Made by a program: the position numbers and the translations under genes
The notes under the pieces: model-generated
What the model was told of the DNA's origin: nothing
Seen by the model: the letters and a program-made list of their open reading frames with translations, nothing else
The model's database searches: none
Source: Glandiceps talaboti
Taxonomy: Eukaryota; Hemichordata; Enteropneusta; Spengelidae
Length of the DNA: 64,000 bases
Assembly (NCBI RefSeq): GCF_964340395.1
Contig: NC_135555.1
Location: forward strand, 19,720,947-19,784,946
Direction: 5' to 3'
Shown: positions 19,917 to 34,061 of the stretch, in pieces
How the letters are laid out: each line of letters opens with the position of its first letter
Numbering within the stretch: position 1 is the first letter of the stretch

Positions 19917-20489
19917 AGCACCTAATTTGTTTTTAATTGCTTAACCACAATGTACTTTTTTGCAATGCTGGGCTTTCGTACGGGTCTAAGTCTTCGTCAA
20001 ATAAATGCTTTGTTTGCCGTCCTTGAATTCCCCCGAAACATTCCACGCAGACACGGGGGGGGGGGGGGGGAGGCGACAAACACAGAAAAACCCACAATGC
20101 TAGCATATCATCTAAAATTCACTTTTCTGGTGATTCATTTTCTGTTTGTACTAGACAGTCATGGTGAAATCTAAATGTCACAGTCCAAAGTTTGATTGTC
20201 TTAAATAACTATTTAGATATGTGTGCACTTTAATATGCTGAAGATATTTGAACCGTCTTTCCATTTACAATAGTATAAATACGGCATTTTACGAAACTTT
20301 TGAGCAAAACGAAAGGTGTTTGGTTTTTCTAAATCTCCCGGCGACAAACCTACCCCGGCGCACATCGCGGGCAAACAAAAGGTGGCCTTTTAGTAGAGTC
20401 TGAACCTGACTTCGACCTCCAGGTCAATGAACCAACCGATGAAGTTTTTTGTAGCGGTCATCATTTGTTTGGCCTTCGTAGCGGACTAA

Positions 20490-20560
20490 GGAAGTGTACA
20501 TTTTAAACTCCAGGGGGAGGATGATTTGTCATCAACTTAAAGGGGGAGTTATTTGTCACT
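20490..20560 (+). repeat. Solo terminus resembling the 4834-6680 transposon ends
   Basis: GGAAGTGTACATTTTAAACT is followed by 'ccagggggagga', which closely matches the inward-reading right terminus of the transposon. No opposite end was found nearby. The following stretch to about 20880 is locally GC-rich but unassigned. Confidence 0.45.
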
Positions 20561-20969
20561 CACCCAATCTGATTAAAACAAAGTCGTCGGTTCGCTCCGT
20601 AGCACTGAATACCAATGCGTACTGGTAGGAACTGCCAGTGCCGAAGGCACAAACAAGTGAGTGCCTCGATCCGGCGGCACTCGCTGTTCAATCAGTACGC
20701 GGTTATAGTATTGCTCCGGATGGGAGCGGCGAGGCGACGACTTTAGTTTTAGATAAAACGTAGCAAAAAAGGCACGAACGACTGTCGACAGTCTACCCCG
20801 AGGACTGTGATAGAGTCTATCACTATCACAGTCACTGTCATTGCATATGCTGGTTAGTGACATCACGTTGAGGGTGTATATTAAGGTATCAATACAGGAA
20901 CTGTGGTTGATGTGATGCCATCAGATATGGAACCACAATGTATATTTGCTCCATTGACTTTGACCACTG

Positions 20970-21672
20970 TCTTATCAGAAGTTTTCCAACTTTGTATTAA
21001 TTAGCAGATTGCTAATCCTAGAACAAACCACAGGGGAAAGGACAAATAATCAATTTTGTTCTCGCGATTTTCCGGATTTCTATTATTATTTTCTGTATAT
21101 TTCAAATAAAGTTTTAAATACTGTTTCCTCTCACTGTTTTTTTCTATTTACTACCTGATATCACTGTAATGTCTTATCTGAGTTTGTCAGCTTTGCATTA
21201 ATTAGTAGCTTGCTAATAATCCTAAGTGTAAACATCCACTGATCCGACTAATGGAGGTAAAGTCCGTGTACTGCCATTAGTCGGATCAGTAGATGTTTAC
21301 ACTTACCAGGGTCTATGCACTTACTGCGCAATGTGATAATTGAGCAATTAGAACACCGGTTTGTTCTAGGATTAGCAATCTGCTAATTAATGCAAAGTTG
21401 GAAAACTCTGATAAGACAGTGGTAACAGTAGAACTTAGTGGGGGGGGGAATGAGAGGAAACAATATTTAAAACTTTATTTGAAATGTAGAGAAAATAATA
21501 TTAGCAATCCGGAAAATCACGAGAACAAAATTGATTATTTGTCCTTTACCCTATGAACAAACTCACGTTCTAATTGCCCAATTAACACACTGCGCACAGT
21601 GAGTGTAAACATCTACTGGTCCGACTAATGGCATTCCTCCATTAGTCGGATCAGTGGATGTTTACACTCACG
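20970..21672. mobile_element. Nested foldback element with repeated hairpin ends
   Basis: Two hairpins, about 21222-21303 and 21601-21675, are each built of the same 30-bp arm (core CCACTGATCCGACTAATGG and its inverse). Two larger blocks are also inverted: 20985-21145, with 'gattgctaatcctagaacaaa' and 'caattttgttctcgcgattttcc', matches the reverse complement of 21360-21545. This looks like one foldback element inserted beside or into a second copy. No coding capacity was found. Confidence 0.65.
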
Positions 21673-21710
21673 GCATAATGCGTTAATGTGGGCAAGTAAC
21701 TAGTGAGTGT

Positions 21711-21786
21711 CCCATCCTCGATAGCGAAGTTCGGTCGTGTGTCGTATTTTATCGGAAGAACATCCGAGGTCGAGCAGATAGACTAC
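21711..21786 (+). mobile_element. Truncated copy of the TAGTCT-family MITE
   Basis: The segment from 'ccatcctcgatagcgaagttcgg' through 'gaacatccgaggt' to CAGATAGACTA matches the right half of the elements at 47328 and 48296. The left half is missing. Confidence 0.65.
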
Positions 21787-22730
21787 ATATAGGGCTAATC
21801 ATGTGTTGACGTTATGGTGTTACTGCGATGCCGGAACGGAGTCACAGTCACATGCATGTCAACAAATGATTAGCACTATGTAGTCAATGAGGGTCAATAG
21901 AACAAGGATATTCTAGTACAATTATTCGGTAGATATTGGTGCACACAAAATAGCGATGATCCCGAGGACTGGTTAGAGAGTCTATGCCGGTGAGAGTTTC
22001 GCTAGTGAAAGTGAATCACATAATAACAGATAAAGACGATGGATTTTTAGTGACACCACGACTCGAGGTCGTGTTTTATTGAGAAGTGGCAGAGTCGCGA
22101 TTCATTTCGTTTACAGTAAAAATGTACAGTCATAAAAGAACCACGTGGTTTGTTTTTTTAATGCTTCCTATAAAACAAGAATATGTTGGATGCTCCACCC
22201 TCATCCCTATATTTCGTTGGGAAAAATTTGACACCCCCGCTCGTGAAAAAAAAAGGTGTGCCCTCCCCAAACTAGGCTTGGTAACCTACGTTTCTGTTCG
22301 TTACATCTTGACGCTGCTGTCACTGTTTACCACCTATATCCTCGTTTTCCCGAAACTATCGTTAACAATTTGGGTTTATTTATGTATACATTGAGCAGAC
22401 CTGTCATAGCATGATCATTGCACTTTTATAAACAATTGTTGACAAATATTGTACAGTACTAGTGTCAAATAGGTACAGCTCGTTGAGTAATAAATACAGA
22501 CAATATATGGACACACAGGGCTGTATCACTAAATAAATGTATATGAAAATATATGACCGCTTTAATAGGCCTAGGGGTATTAAACGATATATTAACTTAA
22601 TCAAAATCAAATAATTCTACTTTGAACATTTGACATTCTACTTTGGTAAATTATTGTTTTGTTTTACGTGACAAAATGCCCGTGATTGTAACTACTTAGG
22701 AATATGAGATAGCACACAAAATCTGGACAA
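21787..22730. other. Intergenic, nothing recognised
   Basis: Short frames only, without motifs. No repeat family was identified. Confidence 0.35.
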
Positions 22731-22776
22731 ACGAACACACACACACGCACGCAGGCACGAACAAACAAACAAACAA

Positions 22777-22937
<161 letters not shown>

Positions 22938-23228
22938 GAATGCCTCCTACTCCCTGTGGGTTGTGGTAAATAAGTCCCGTCCTTGTTCAGTTCCTACTTG
23001 CCAATCTTATTGACGAAGAAATCGCGTGTTTACGTTACAGGTTTAGTCTTACTACGAGGGCCTAATTGTAAGCGTGATTCAAACGTCAGACAAAAGCTAC
23101 ACTTTGTGACTGGTCAATGTCGTCATAACGTATTGTTGATGGTGGAGGTGGTCATGGTTATCTTTTAAATCGACATCCGTTAATCTTTGTTTTACGTATG
23201 TAGAAGTGCTTCTCATCCTATCTATTGT

Positions 23229-23328
23229 ATGCAAATTAATTTCCCCGAACCCTGGTACATTCTGACGTCATACTGACACGGGGGAGACACTCCGAACCTT
23301 ATTTTGTGTTATTTGTTTTCTATATAAA
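23229..23328 (+). promoter_or_regulatory. Putative promoter of the astacin gene
   Basis: A TATATAAA box lies at 23321-23328, about 55 bp before the start codon at 23382. Upstream are a perfect CRE palindrome TGACGTCA (23263-23270) and an octamer ATGCAAAT (23229-23236). The TATA spacing allows a transcription start near 23350. The sites are sequence matches and untested. Confidence 0.5.
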
Positions 23329-23381
23329 TGGAACCGTAGTAAGGTAAGAAACTTAATTTACCCCTTAGTGCAACACTAAGA

Positions 23382-26300
23382 ATGATGTCGGAGACCAAGA
23401 TGTTGAAATTTGTCGTGGTTGCTTTAGTATTAGCCATTGCAGGGTCATCACCTATACCAGACCTAAAAGAACAGGTGAGTACTATAGTACAATAAAATAC
23501 AACACGAGCGCGGACATATGCTGCCTCTGTCATTGATTTTTGGAAAACTAATCAAGGCATGGTAATGTACGTCTAGAAGAACGTCTGAGTCGTGGCATGA
23601 ACTCCAAGTTGTTGGCGGCTGCCGCCGTGGCCGTTGTCGTCGCGTCGCGTAGCTGCTCAGCGCTACTTCTGCGGAGCGTCGATGCGGCTTACCCGATACT
23701 GCCACTCTTTGTTACCGTACTGTTCAAATTGTTGTTACTTCGTTGTGTTGCAACTGTTCCTGTCTTGTATGCAAAAAGTAGAGTTTTTCTTTTCTTGAAC
23801 TCGTTGCTTTTTCGTTACTTGTTTGTTTACATTCGAATATTAATCAGTCACTAACTTGAAGGACAGAGCGATTATTGTGATCGCAGCGTAGATACTATTG
23901 AAATACTGAGTCGACACATTTATGTATACCATTCGACCTTTAACGCCGATCGATGTTACATAATCTCATAATATTATGTTAACGACCCTTCCGACGATTG
24001 ACAGTATTATATGCAAAGCTGCGATTTGTAATCTTAGGCATCAAATTCTAAGTCCTTATGGAATAAACCACAGACAAGGGAAAAGTGACTTTTCCTTGTC
24101 TGTGGTGAATAAACGTAGAAGACACTTGTTGGAATCAATTCCCGCCCTAGTTTCATACTTTGGCAAAGTGCAAAATCCAAACACACATTTATTAGCAGCG
24201 TTGTCAAAGCGTCGAGTATCAAAATTCTGTTAGTTCTTAATGTTATTGTTACATAGATTGTCATTGACAGTGTCAACCTAAAGAGTTTAGCTGTATTCAG
24301 TAACAAACTTTGAACCATCGAAAAGACTTTGCTCAGAGGAATTCACAACTTGTTGGAAATAAACCTAGCTTCCTGTCACTCAAATCGAATCATGGCAGAG
24401 CATATATACAGCCTTGTGTAGTGCAGTCAGATTATTTTTTAATGTAATGCGCTTTATAAGGATTAAACTTTATGATTATGATTATGATGATATAAATCAT
24501 ACACAGACATGTCATCTCAAAAGTTGTTTTCAGAATCATGAGTTTTGAGTAAACCTTCAGTCATTACGATTTTTTAAATTTCTAGTCGACGATTTCTGCA
24601 AGTTTGGATGACCATAAATTTGTAGCTGTGGTCGGGGAATTTCCACTACGTGTCGGCACGTACACGATGTTGGGCAATCTGATAAAAATCCGGGGTCTAC
24701 TGGTTTTTTGTCCCATTGCATTACTGTATTTTTGTTTACACCGCCGCTTGAGTCTTGTAATTTTAATCCTTGCAATGTTTCCTATACTATACGTAATATT
24801 TACATATAGTATTAGTCTATATGTTTTCGTCTTGGACGCTTCCCTGGATGGACATTTCAAGCATAGATCAAACAAATGTAGCTGCTGCAGATATTAATCA
24901 GCTAGTGTACACTGTGTATAAGTTCAGTCACTGATTAAAGTCTGGCTGGTTTGGGGTTATGTCTGATGATCGATGTCATGAGATAAGAAACCAAAAAAAG
25001 GTAAATGCTCCTACGTGACGTTATGTGAATCTTGCATTGTGTTCATTTCAACTATATACAAATAACTTTATTTTGTAACTGGAGCGTGATGAAAAGGAAC
25101 CGGGTGTAATCTGATTAAAATCTGATGTTGTGAATTCCGGCTCGATTGTTTTATTTACCTCAATTTCCTTCGCATATTGTCGATGTTGTGTTGGGGGGTG
25201 GGGGTGGGGGAGTTGAGGGCTTCCATAAAACCTCCCTCTTACGAGTAACCCGTTTACGGTGCTGTAAACAGACTATCTCACGGGATGTAATCAAATGAAA
25301 CGACCATCAAATACCATAAGACAGCCAACCACAGTCCGACAAACCATCTTACGACAATGTGTATGGACTTATCCATGGCATCCCATCCATTAATTTGACC
25401 ATAGATCCTGCACGATATGATTTGACACAAAAAATGATACTCGAAAAAGACGTACATATTCGATATTTGGTGTCCAGTCAAACTGTAGATGATAAAGACG
25501 GGGGGGGGGGTGAAGAGAAGTTAAGGTGATGGAAGTTTCACTCACACGAATAACTTAACAAGACGTTGCGACAACTTTACTTTCTCTAAATCCGGACTGT
25601 CTGTCCACAAGTTCATACGTTATTTGCATTTAGAATTACAACTCCTGCGATATGGATTTGGTAAAACAATTGCAAATACATAGCTGTTAACTGATGCTGT
25701 GAGGAAAATGTAGGAATATAATTTTTTTAGGGATGGTACAGTAATGAGAGAATACAACGACCTTCTTCTTCTTCCGCCCAAATAGTCATGTAATTACACC
25801 ATTTATTAAATCAGGGGTCACCAATAATTACATTAAAATTTCCCGATCAACAAATTTTCTATCTCCAGACTTCCGATTTATTCAATTTTAATTGTTGTAG
25901 GTTAGGTACATTTGTTATCAAAATTCGATATTTAATTAACTTTATGTCAATTTGAGTAATTTCATGGTAATTATATTAACTCTAAATGTTTCTATCAGAT
26001 TCAGAGTTCCGATTTATTCAATTTTAATTACTGTAGGTTACGGTACATCTCTCAGATTTAATTAAGTTTAATTTATTTCAAATTGTGTACATTTCCGTAA
26101 TTACGAATATTACAATTGAGTCTTCGACACAAGTCATTGAACATGTGTTTATAAGTAATTACATTTAGTTGTCTCAAAATTAGGCAAACTTGCCCAGTCA
26201 GCCGCCCCCCCCCCCCCCCCCCGTTCAACTGTTGTCTGAAGGTCCTGTGACGTCGACTGTGCCGCAAAGAGGTCTGGGAGGTTTTACAACGATGGTGTCG

Positions 26301-27135
26301 CAAAGGGGTCTGGGGTTCGCGACTTTGAGTAATCCATGGATTACAAGAAAATTACAAGAAAAATAGACTCCAACGGACATCATTTTTTTCACCTCACAGC
26401 TCAACAAGTTTTCTGTTTCTTTCAAACTTCCCTGTTCGCACATTTGATATGAGGACCCAACCATGATTGCAATCAACATGAGTGTAAATTGAAGCGTAGC
26501 AACTAGAAGGAATGTTGTGATTGGACAGTCTAACTACTTAGTACGTTTAGTAGAAAAGCTTTGATGGGACAGTCTTGCTTCTCAGTAGCTAAAAGAAAAG
26601 AACTATGTATTTTGGAGGAAATCATGGCATAATCCCGTCACGTGACTCGAGCTCTACGGCCACCAAGTCAGTGTATGGAATTATGGCTATATGGACATTC
26701 AATAGTTGTTTAGTGAAGTGCAATTCGAATTCTCATGTAGTTTTCTACACTCTTAAAGGCCAATGTTTCAATACGAGGTTTTCCGTAATGAGAATATTCA
26801 AGTTTTGTCTTATCATCGCAGCAATTTCTGTAAGAATATAGGGGTTTCACAGAATAGATTCTTCAAGACAACTAGTGTTTACACCTCAGTCTAAATAATC
26901 TTGTTATATGTCAAAGATGAAGTGGCACAATAGAATCCATTGTTTTCGAAGAGACAAATACCCACAAAACCTTCCAGTCGATTAAATTACCCTCAGTGAA
27001 CAATTCTACGAAAGATCACCTAAAAATCTGGTACTCTTCTAGCGTGACCTGGTAGATGCATTCAATAGCGTAATAGTGTTCTGTTGTTGTTAGCACTTGC
27101 GAAGGTATATTCAAAGTATCAAATTAATTTGTTTG

Positions 27136-27204
<69 letters not shown>

Positions 27205-30200
27205 AAAACTTACGAATTAAACGGATAGGCGCATGTGCACAGTTCAATGAAATGACACATTGTCTGGCGATTATTGCATTTTTGGGAAGTGAGACATAAT
27301 ATTCGGGCTATATATTAGCTACGCGGGAGTGTCTCACTCATCATTGTCGAAGACCTGAGCGAATAATTCTACGAAAATTCACCTAAAAAATCTGGTACTT
27401 TTTGCTTATTTTGTTTAGGAAATTCACCGTGAAGAACGCGATGTTGACGATCCATACGGTGACATTGATGAACCAATCATCGCTATCTGGCCAGATTTGG
27501 TAAGAGAATAATTCTAAATTTCCTTTCATGTTGGCAAAAAAAACGTCTCGTTAATTTGTTTTAGATAAAACTTTCTAACTTTACAAAGCTCAAAACGTGA
27601 AATAATAGAATTCATATCTCCTAACATGTATATAATTATGGATTGATGATTCTGAATGTTGATATTAATATTAAAGATACAGTTATCATACCTCGGTGTT
27701 TAATTCCTAACTTTCAAGTTTTACTATATCATAATGAATGCTAAAATAATTCTTATTTTGTATGTTTCAGCCAACTGATACGAGAATACCACAGTTTGAC
27801 GGTAATAACAAAATATAATGATTACTGACATATTTTTTTCGACATATTTTGTGCCACTATCAAGTACATATTTACTCATGTAATCGCTTGCAATGGTTGG
27901 ACGTGACGTGACGTGACGTGACGTGGCGTGACATGACGTGACGTCACGATGTGATATGATGTGATGTGATCTGGTGTGATGTGATGTGATGTACATGTCT
28001 GCATCTAACATCCTGTTCTAGTTCATAATGGTTAACTGGATATTACTCTCCAATATTTTTCGTCGCTAAACAAAGTAAAATAGAGCTCGAGGTGACCTAG
28101 GGGGCCTTGTCACTACAAATCTCTGGAAAGATTTCCGTGGAACTTCAAACATACTCTCATATTAATCTGAGAAGTAACATTCGTTAAGTTCGTGTCAAGT
28201 ATGGCAGTTGTAGATTGTGATTTTTAAATGTACATTTTTTTTTCAAGTTTAGTGTTCTTTTTGTTTTAAAGCTCAGACGAAATTTGGTGAAGATGAAGAA
28301 GACGCTATGAAGTACATCCTTCTAGAAAACGAAAACATCGCCACACGTGAGATTATGACATTCATTCAATTCTTTTGTTCGTTCGTTTGTCTTGGCATTT
28401 ATGGAGACTTTTACATTTTATTGTATCAATTACTTCGCAATGGTAGAAGGAACAGTCCTGGTTCGGTAAATTGTTGATGTATCAGATATTATGCGGTTTG
28501 ATATCATACAATATCACATGATACGAGGCATTATGATTGTAATCATTATTTGATGAAATATGATGTGGTGTGGTGTGGTGTGGTGTGGTGTGATGTGGTG
28601 TGATGTGATGTGATGCGATGCGATGTGATGTGATGTGCTGTGATGTCATGATGATGTGACATGATGTGGTGCGGTGAGATGTGGTGTTGTTTATGTGATG
28701 TGATGTAAAGTGATGTGATGTGATGTTATGAAGTGTGCTGTGTTGTGCTGTAGTGTGATGTAGGGTGGTGCGATGTGATGTGGGGCGAAGTGATGCGTCG
28801 TATGTGATGTAAAGCGATAGTATGTGATGACAGAATACTGTGAAATATGACATTTTTAATCTTCTTTCTTTCGATTTTTGAACAGGAGAAAATGGTTTCT
28901 TTGAGGGTGATATCTTCATCGGCCCAATGGTGAGTTACAAGTCTTACAGCATACACATGACATTGTGCTATCACCACAAAAGCACCTAATATTGACTCTC
29001 TACAGTTGTTTTAAAAAGTGGAAGTTGAACTTTCAAGTGCATCATTCTAATTTATAATGACAAGTAAAACGATGCCCTATCGATATCAAATGACTAAACT
29101 AATAGTAATCCGAGACCACATTATTCTGAATTGTATTATAATTATCGATCGATGTAATTTATATAGAATTGAAAGTGATTAACGACTGAATAATAATAAT
29201 AACAGGAAATAGTGAAATTGGTCACTTTTCCCACTGATAATTCATACAATTTCACTGATTTGGCTGTTTTTAGAGTACACACACACCCACGCCCACCCAC
29301 ATACATGCACCCGCCCACCCACCCAACACATACACACGCTGCATGGATAACTGTATGTCATCTTAGACATCTTAGTTTGTACCTCATTCACTTTACATTG
29401 GTCGTTAAAATCTGTTTTGGACCAAAACTTTGTGAAATTGTTTTCTGTTAAAAAAAATATTGTAGTGATGACAACGTCACGATTTCAAATTAACGTTTGG
29501 ACTGTAACAACGATAAGTGTCATATTATTCTTTACATGGATAATTATAGTAAGGTTGTTTGAAGTTTAGAAACACATGGTCGTGGAAAACAGAAATGATA
29601 ATGGTACATTTTTTTAAATCGAAAAATGTTAAGGCTGTGGTTGTGAAGTTAGAGATTATTCCTTAAATTATACCGGTACGTTTCTTTCTTGAAATACGGG
29701 TGACTAAACGCTGACGTCATCAGTATTTTCTTACTGAATAAAGACATAATCATGGCATATCTGAGCAGGCTTATTTGAAAAAAATGGTGAATATAAGGGC
29801 TATATTCTAACGATTTGATAGTAATTGGTTACCCTGACTCTCACTGCTGAGGGCGCCATTACGAGACCTCAAGGTGATACTAATGATTTTACGATTTTTG
29901 AGTATCCTAAAACCAATTTACGTAGAAACGAGTTCTCGTGACGTGAAAGTACCAGGTATAATTTTAAAGTTCGAACATGTACATCTTGGTTTGAACGTGG
30001 TATAAAGGTTGATATATCCATATATTATATAAATATATATTACTGTATATAATATTAATTCAAGTTTCTTTCTTAAACTATCAAAAGTAAATTTTCTTTT
30101 AAAAAATATCACCTAGGAGACAAGTAGATTTTGAATACACTTTTAACTTATTTGTTTCACAGATCCCACGAAATGCTATTTCCGGCATGAACAAGAAATG

Positions 30201-32130
30201 GCCAAATGCTCGCGTGCCATATCAAATCTACGGATTCGGTAAGTTCACTAAACTTGAGGGAACTTTTAACAACATTTCACCCATTGTCTTATTCATTAAT
30301 TAATTAATTAATTAATTAATTAGTCAATTAATTAACCATCTTCAGTTCATCTTCATATTCCGATTTCTATTCACTACATAGCGTATTGGCTATACGACTA
30401 CAATAGCATTTCGTATTCGCAATTGAGGATATCCATTGCATTGTGTATTCAAATATATTTCTATGTCTTGTACAATCAGATTTATGCAAATATATTTTAC
30501 CGACCGAAATTGTCTTCATTCGGCAGATAGCGGCGCTGTTGCTCGTATTCAAGCCGCCATTAACGAATACCATACGCATACTTGCATGAGATGGGTGACA
30601 AGAACCAATGAGAGGGATTATGTAAGATTTGTTCCGAAATCAGGGTAAGTTTTACATCCTTGTTGTCAAAAATGTATTTGTAATATTTTCTGTACTCCAA
30701 GCGCCTTACAATATTACCCCCTGGTACGGACCTAAAACGGCACAGCGACCATTTTATACTTTCTCAACTCCCTAGCCCGGGGGGGGGGGGGTGATACATT
30801 TCATTGAAGACTTTCTAAGCGCATAGTATGAAGTATTCACCTTACAACTCATAGCTCACCTTCTCAGAAGGATTTTTTGTTTTTGACATATGTATATATT
30901 TCTATTGTGAAGGTCTCTCCTAAGTGTCTACGTCACCGTATCCATGCGCTATTGTCGTCGACCATCACTTCAACGACTATTTTATGTTTAGTCGAATTAT
31001 TCTATTTAGTTACAGTCCTATCACGTGACAGTGGGACTGTGTTTTTACAAATTAAAATAGGAATTGCATTCAATATGATGATATTACTATCTGAATAAAT
31101 CACACTGATTGGTTAAAACGAATTTCTTTACCAGGTGTTGGTCAGCTGTTGGGCGAACAGGTGGCATGCAGGAATTGTCAGTTGGCGGCTCATGTAACTG
31201 GTCACGTGGTACTATAATGCATGAAATGATGCACGCTGCTGGCTTCCATCATGAACAGACGAGACAGGATAGAGATAGTTACGTCACCATCTACTGGCAA
31301 AACATTCAGCGAGGTACGTACTCCAACAAAGTGTTTCCTGAAACAATTTCATGAATTCGAAGTCATGGGACATCATATATGTTCAGTATGGCTTCTCTGC
31401 CCTATTTAACTACATCGGACAGTTGATTTTTTGAAGTTTTTATACGAATTTTGATTGAATTTGTTGGAAGCAATTTTTGCAAATTTTGAATACTTCTTGC
31501 AAATTGGGTCACTCATGACAAGATCACTGAACCCAATCAAAAATCCAACAGACAAACGTCTGGCTGGACGTTGGGGGCGTGATAATGTAATTCGTTGACA
31601 AGCCAATGATCTATGAGCGAGTGTCATATCGATAAATTGTTCCAAAAAATAATTATTACACGTTGATAATATTTTATGTGATTGGTTACAGGAATGGAAT
31701 ACAATTTCCAGAAGTATGCCCTTGACCCACAGGGAACTCAGTACGATTATTATTCTATCATGCATTACCCTAGAAATGCATTCTCTAACAATGGTCGGGA
31801 TACAATTGTTCCAAGGCAGAGCGTCCAAATCGGAAACCGAAACTCCTTCAGTCAAACTGATATTCAAGAACTCAACAAACTATACAGCTGCAGTAAGTTA
31901 CAGAAATAAGATGATTGTAACGAAAGTCTCGTTTGAAAGAAATTACCCGTTTCACATGCATACAAATAAACATTCAAACCGATTGTGTTAAACTGTAGTC
32001 TAAAAGATACGATGTGTAGCACCACGTTGTCGGCTAATCACTCCATTTTCCGCCCTAGCCTGTGTCTACGTCTGTCAGACAAGGCTCAGGAACAACAAGG
32101 CACATCCTACAGTCTACTAAACGGTTTTTC

Positions 32131-32168
<38 letters not shown>

Positions 32169-34021
32169 AAGACTATTATATGACAGAAATGTATATTTTT
32201 CATGAGACCTAAGACGAAAACACACACACACTCACACACACACACACAAACAAACACACACACACAAACAAACAAACAAAGAAAAAAAAACACACACACA
32301 CATACATACATACAGACATACATACATACATACATACATACATACATACATACATACATACATACATACATACATACATACATACATACATACAAACAAA
32401 CAAACACACAAACACAAACACAAACACAAACACAAACACAAACACAAACACAAACACAAACCAAGAGTGTGCTAAGCAGTTGTGAGATTCCTAGGTAGCT
32501 AGTTTTAGCTACAAGAAATGCCCTATGAAACTTCAACAAGAAAATTAACTGTAGCACTGGCCAAAGGTGTTCGGGACGTTGCTATATCATCGGAGAACTT
32601 CGTGAACGAGGCTTCGTAGCTCACACTTTCGGCGCCTTACTTGCGTTGTTCTCGATGATATAGCACCTGTGGCACCGACTGCTACCGACTGTTAAAGAAG
32701 AAATTAACATGTTACACTTCGGAGTCTCTTTTTTTCCAATAGCGCACTGTAGAGGGACAACATTTAGTATTTGTTTTAAATAAACCAAATATGATATATA
32801 TTACCCTAGCCGGTTTCTTCAAAGTAAAACAAGCTGAGGGCGACAAGTTAAAATATAGTTTGGGATGCAAAATTTACATAATCTTTGTAAGAAATCATTA
32901 TAGCTATTGTAAGCATAGCCTTTTCTTTTGTGTTTCAGGTGGTACTGGTACAGGTACTGGTGGAAATGGAGGTATGTATTAAAGATGCACTAGTTGTAAC
33001 TGGAGTAATTCTTTATCAGACAATCAATTAACAAAACATTCACCGGATATTGTTGTAAGACATTATACATGTTGATCAGGGGTTGTTGTGTCCAGAAGTT
33101 GTACAGCAACAGGTATTGAACACACGGAACATTCATACAGCCTGGTTTGTTTGTTTGGTGTAAACTGACTCTACGAGAGGAGAACTATTTCTATAGAGTC
33201 ACTTACATTCTGTCGGGGGATTCTGATAGCTACAGACGATTCCCGGGTAGTTCATTTTAATTACATCGGTAAAATTCTATCTTTAAAGGGTCATTATTTT
33301 TACAGTGGTATAATATAATTTTACATATTATACAAGAAGACAAGTATATATCAGCTAATGGATAATTATTTTACGGAGCCTTGTATGAAATAGTCCGTTG
33401 TCCTTTTTTGCACGACTGCTGCATCGTGATTGGTCAAAATATGACCAAGCCTTCATGTGCCCTGATATTGAATATTAGTTATTACTACCATACCCTGGGA
33501 TCGGAGCGATTCAAATTGAATATAAAACTCCTAACTTGGCTCCCGGGTAGATGTTGTCATCATGCAAGTACTACATACTTTGACTCTATTCTGAAATGTT
33601 GTATATAGTATACTCGGCCAATCGGAAAGACGCAGACACCATCTTGACTAATCTTCTCTATCTTATGCTATATAGATTGCCAAGATAAACACGGAAGTTG
33701 TTCGACCTGGGCTAGTGCTCATTGTAACAGCAACCAATACAAAGTATGGATGGCAGAGAATTGTAAGAAGAGTTGTAATAAATGTGATGATGACGATGAA
33801 GGTAGGGTAACTAGTTTATTGTCAATACTGTCAATTTCAAGTCTGTTCTGCGCCTTGTTCAAAATAAACCAGTTGTATTTGGTATTGCACAGCAACTAGA
33901 TAGACGAACGTAGCTCATGGATTATTATTTTGGCTTACAGATAATATGCACACGTATGTAGCTATGTGACACTGTCTATGTATGTATGTATGTATGTATG
34001 TATGTATGTATGTATGTATGC

Positions 34022-34061
<40 letters not shown>

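Noticed and set aside
20573-20866. Minus-strand frame of 97 codons in a locally GC-rich stretch
   Set aside because: No recognisable domain; openness is explained by base composition.
22086-22394. 102-codon frame
   Set aside because: Hydrophobic end without a proper topology, no motif, isolated.
23597-23854. Open frame starting with a hydrophobic Ala/Val stretch in astacin intron 1
   Set aside because: It resembles a signal peptide but lies in a short GC-rich patch, has no donor in frame that I can support, and continues as a compositionally odd hydrophobic run.
24067-24106. microRNA precursor
   Set aside because: The stem is only about 18 bp with a 3-nt loop, too short for Drosha/Dicer processing.
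24557-24897. Overlapping open frames on both strands in astacin intron 1
   Set aside because: No motif, no matching splice sites, and both strands are equally open.
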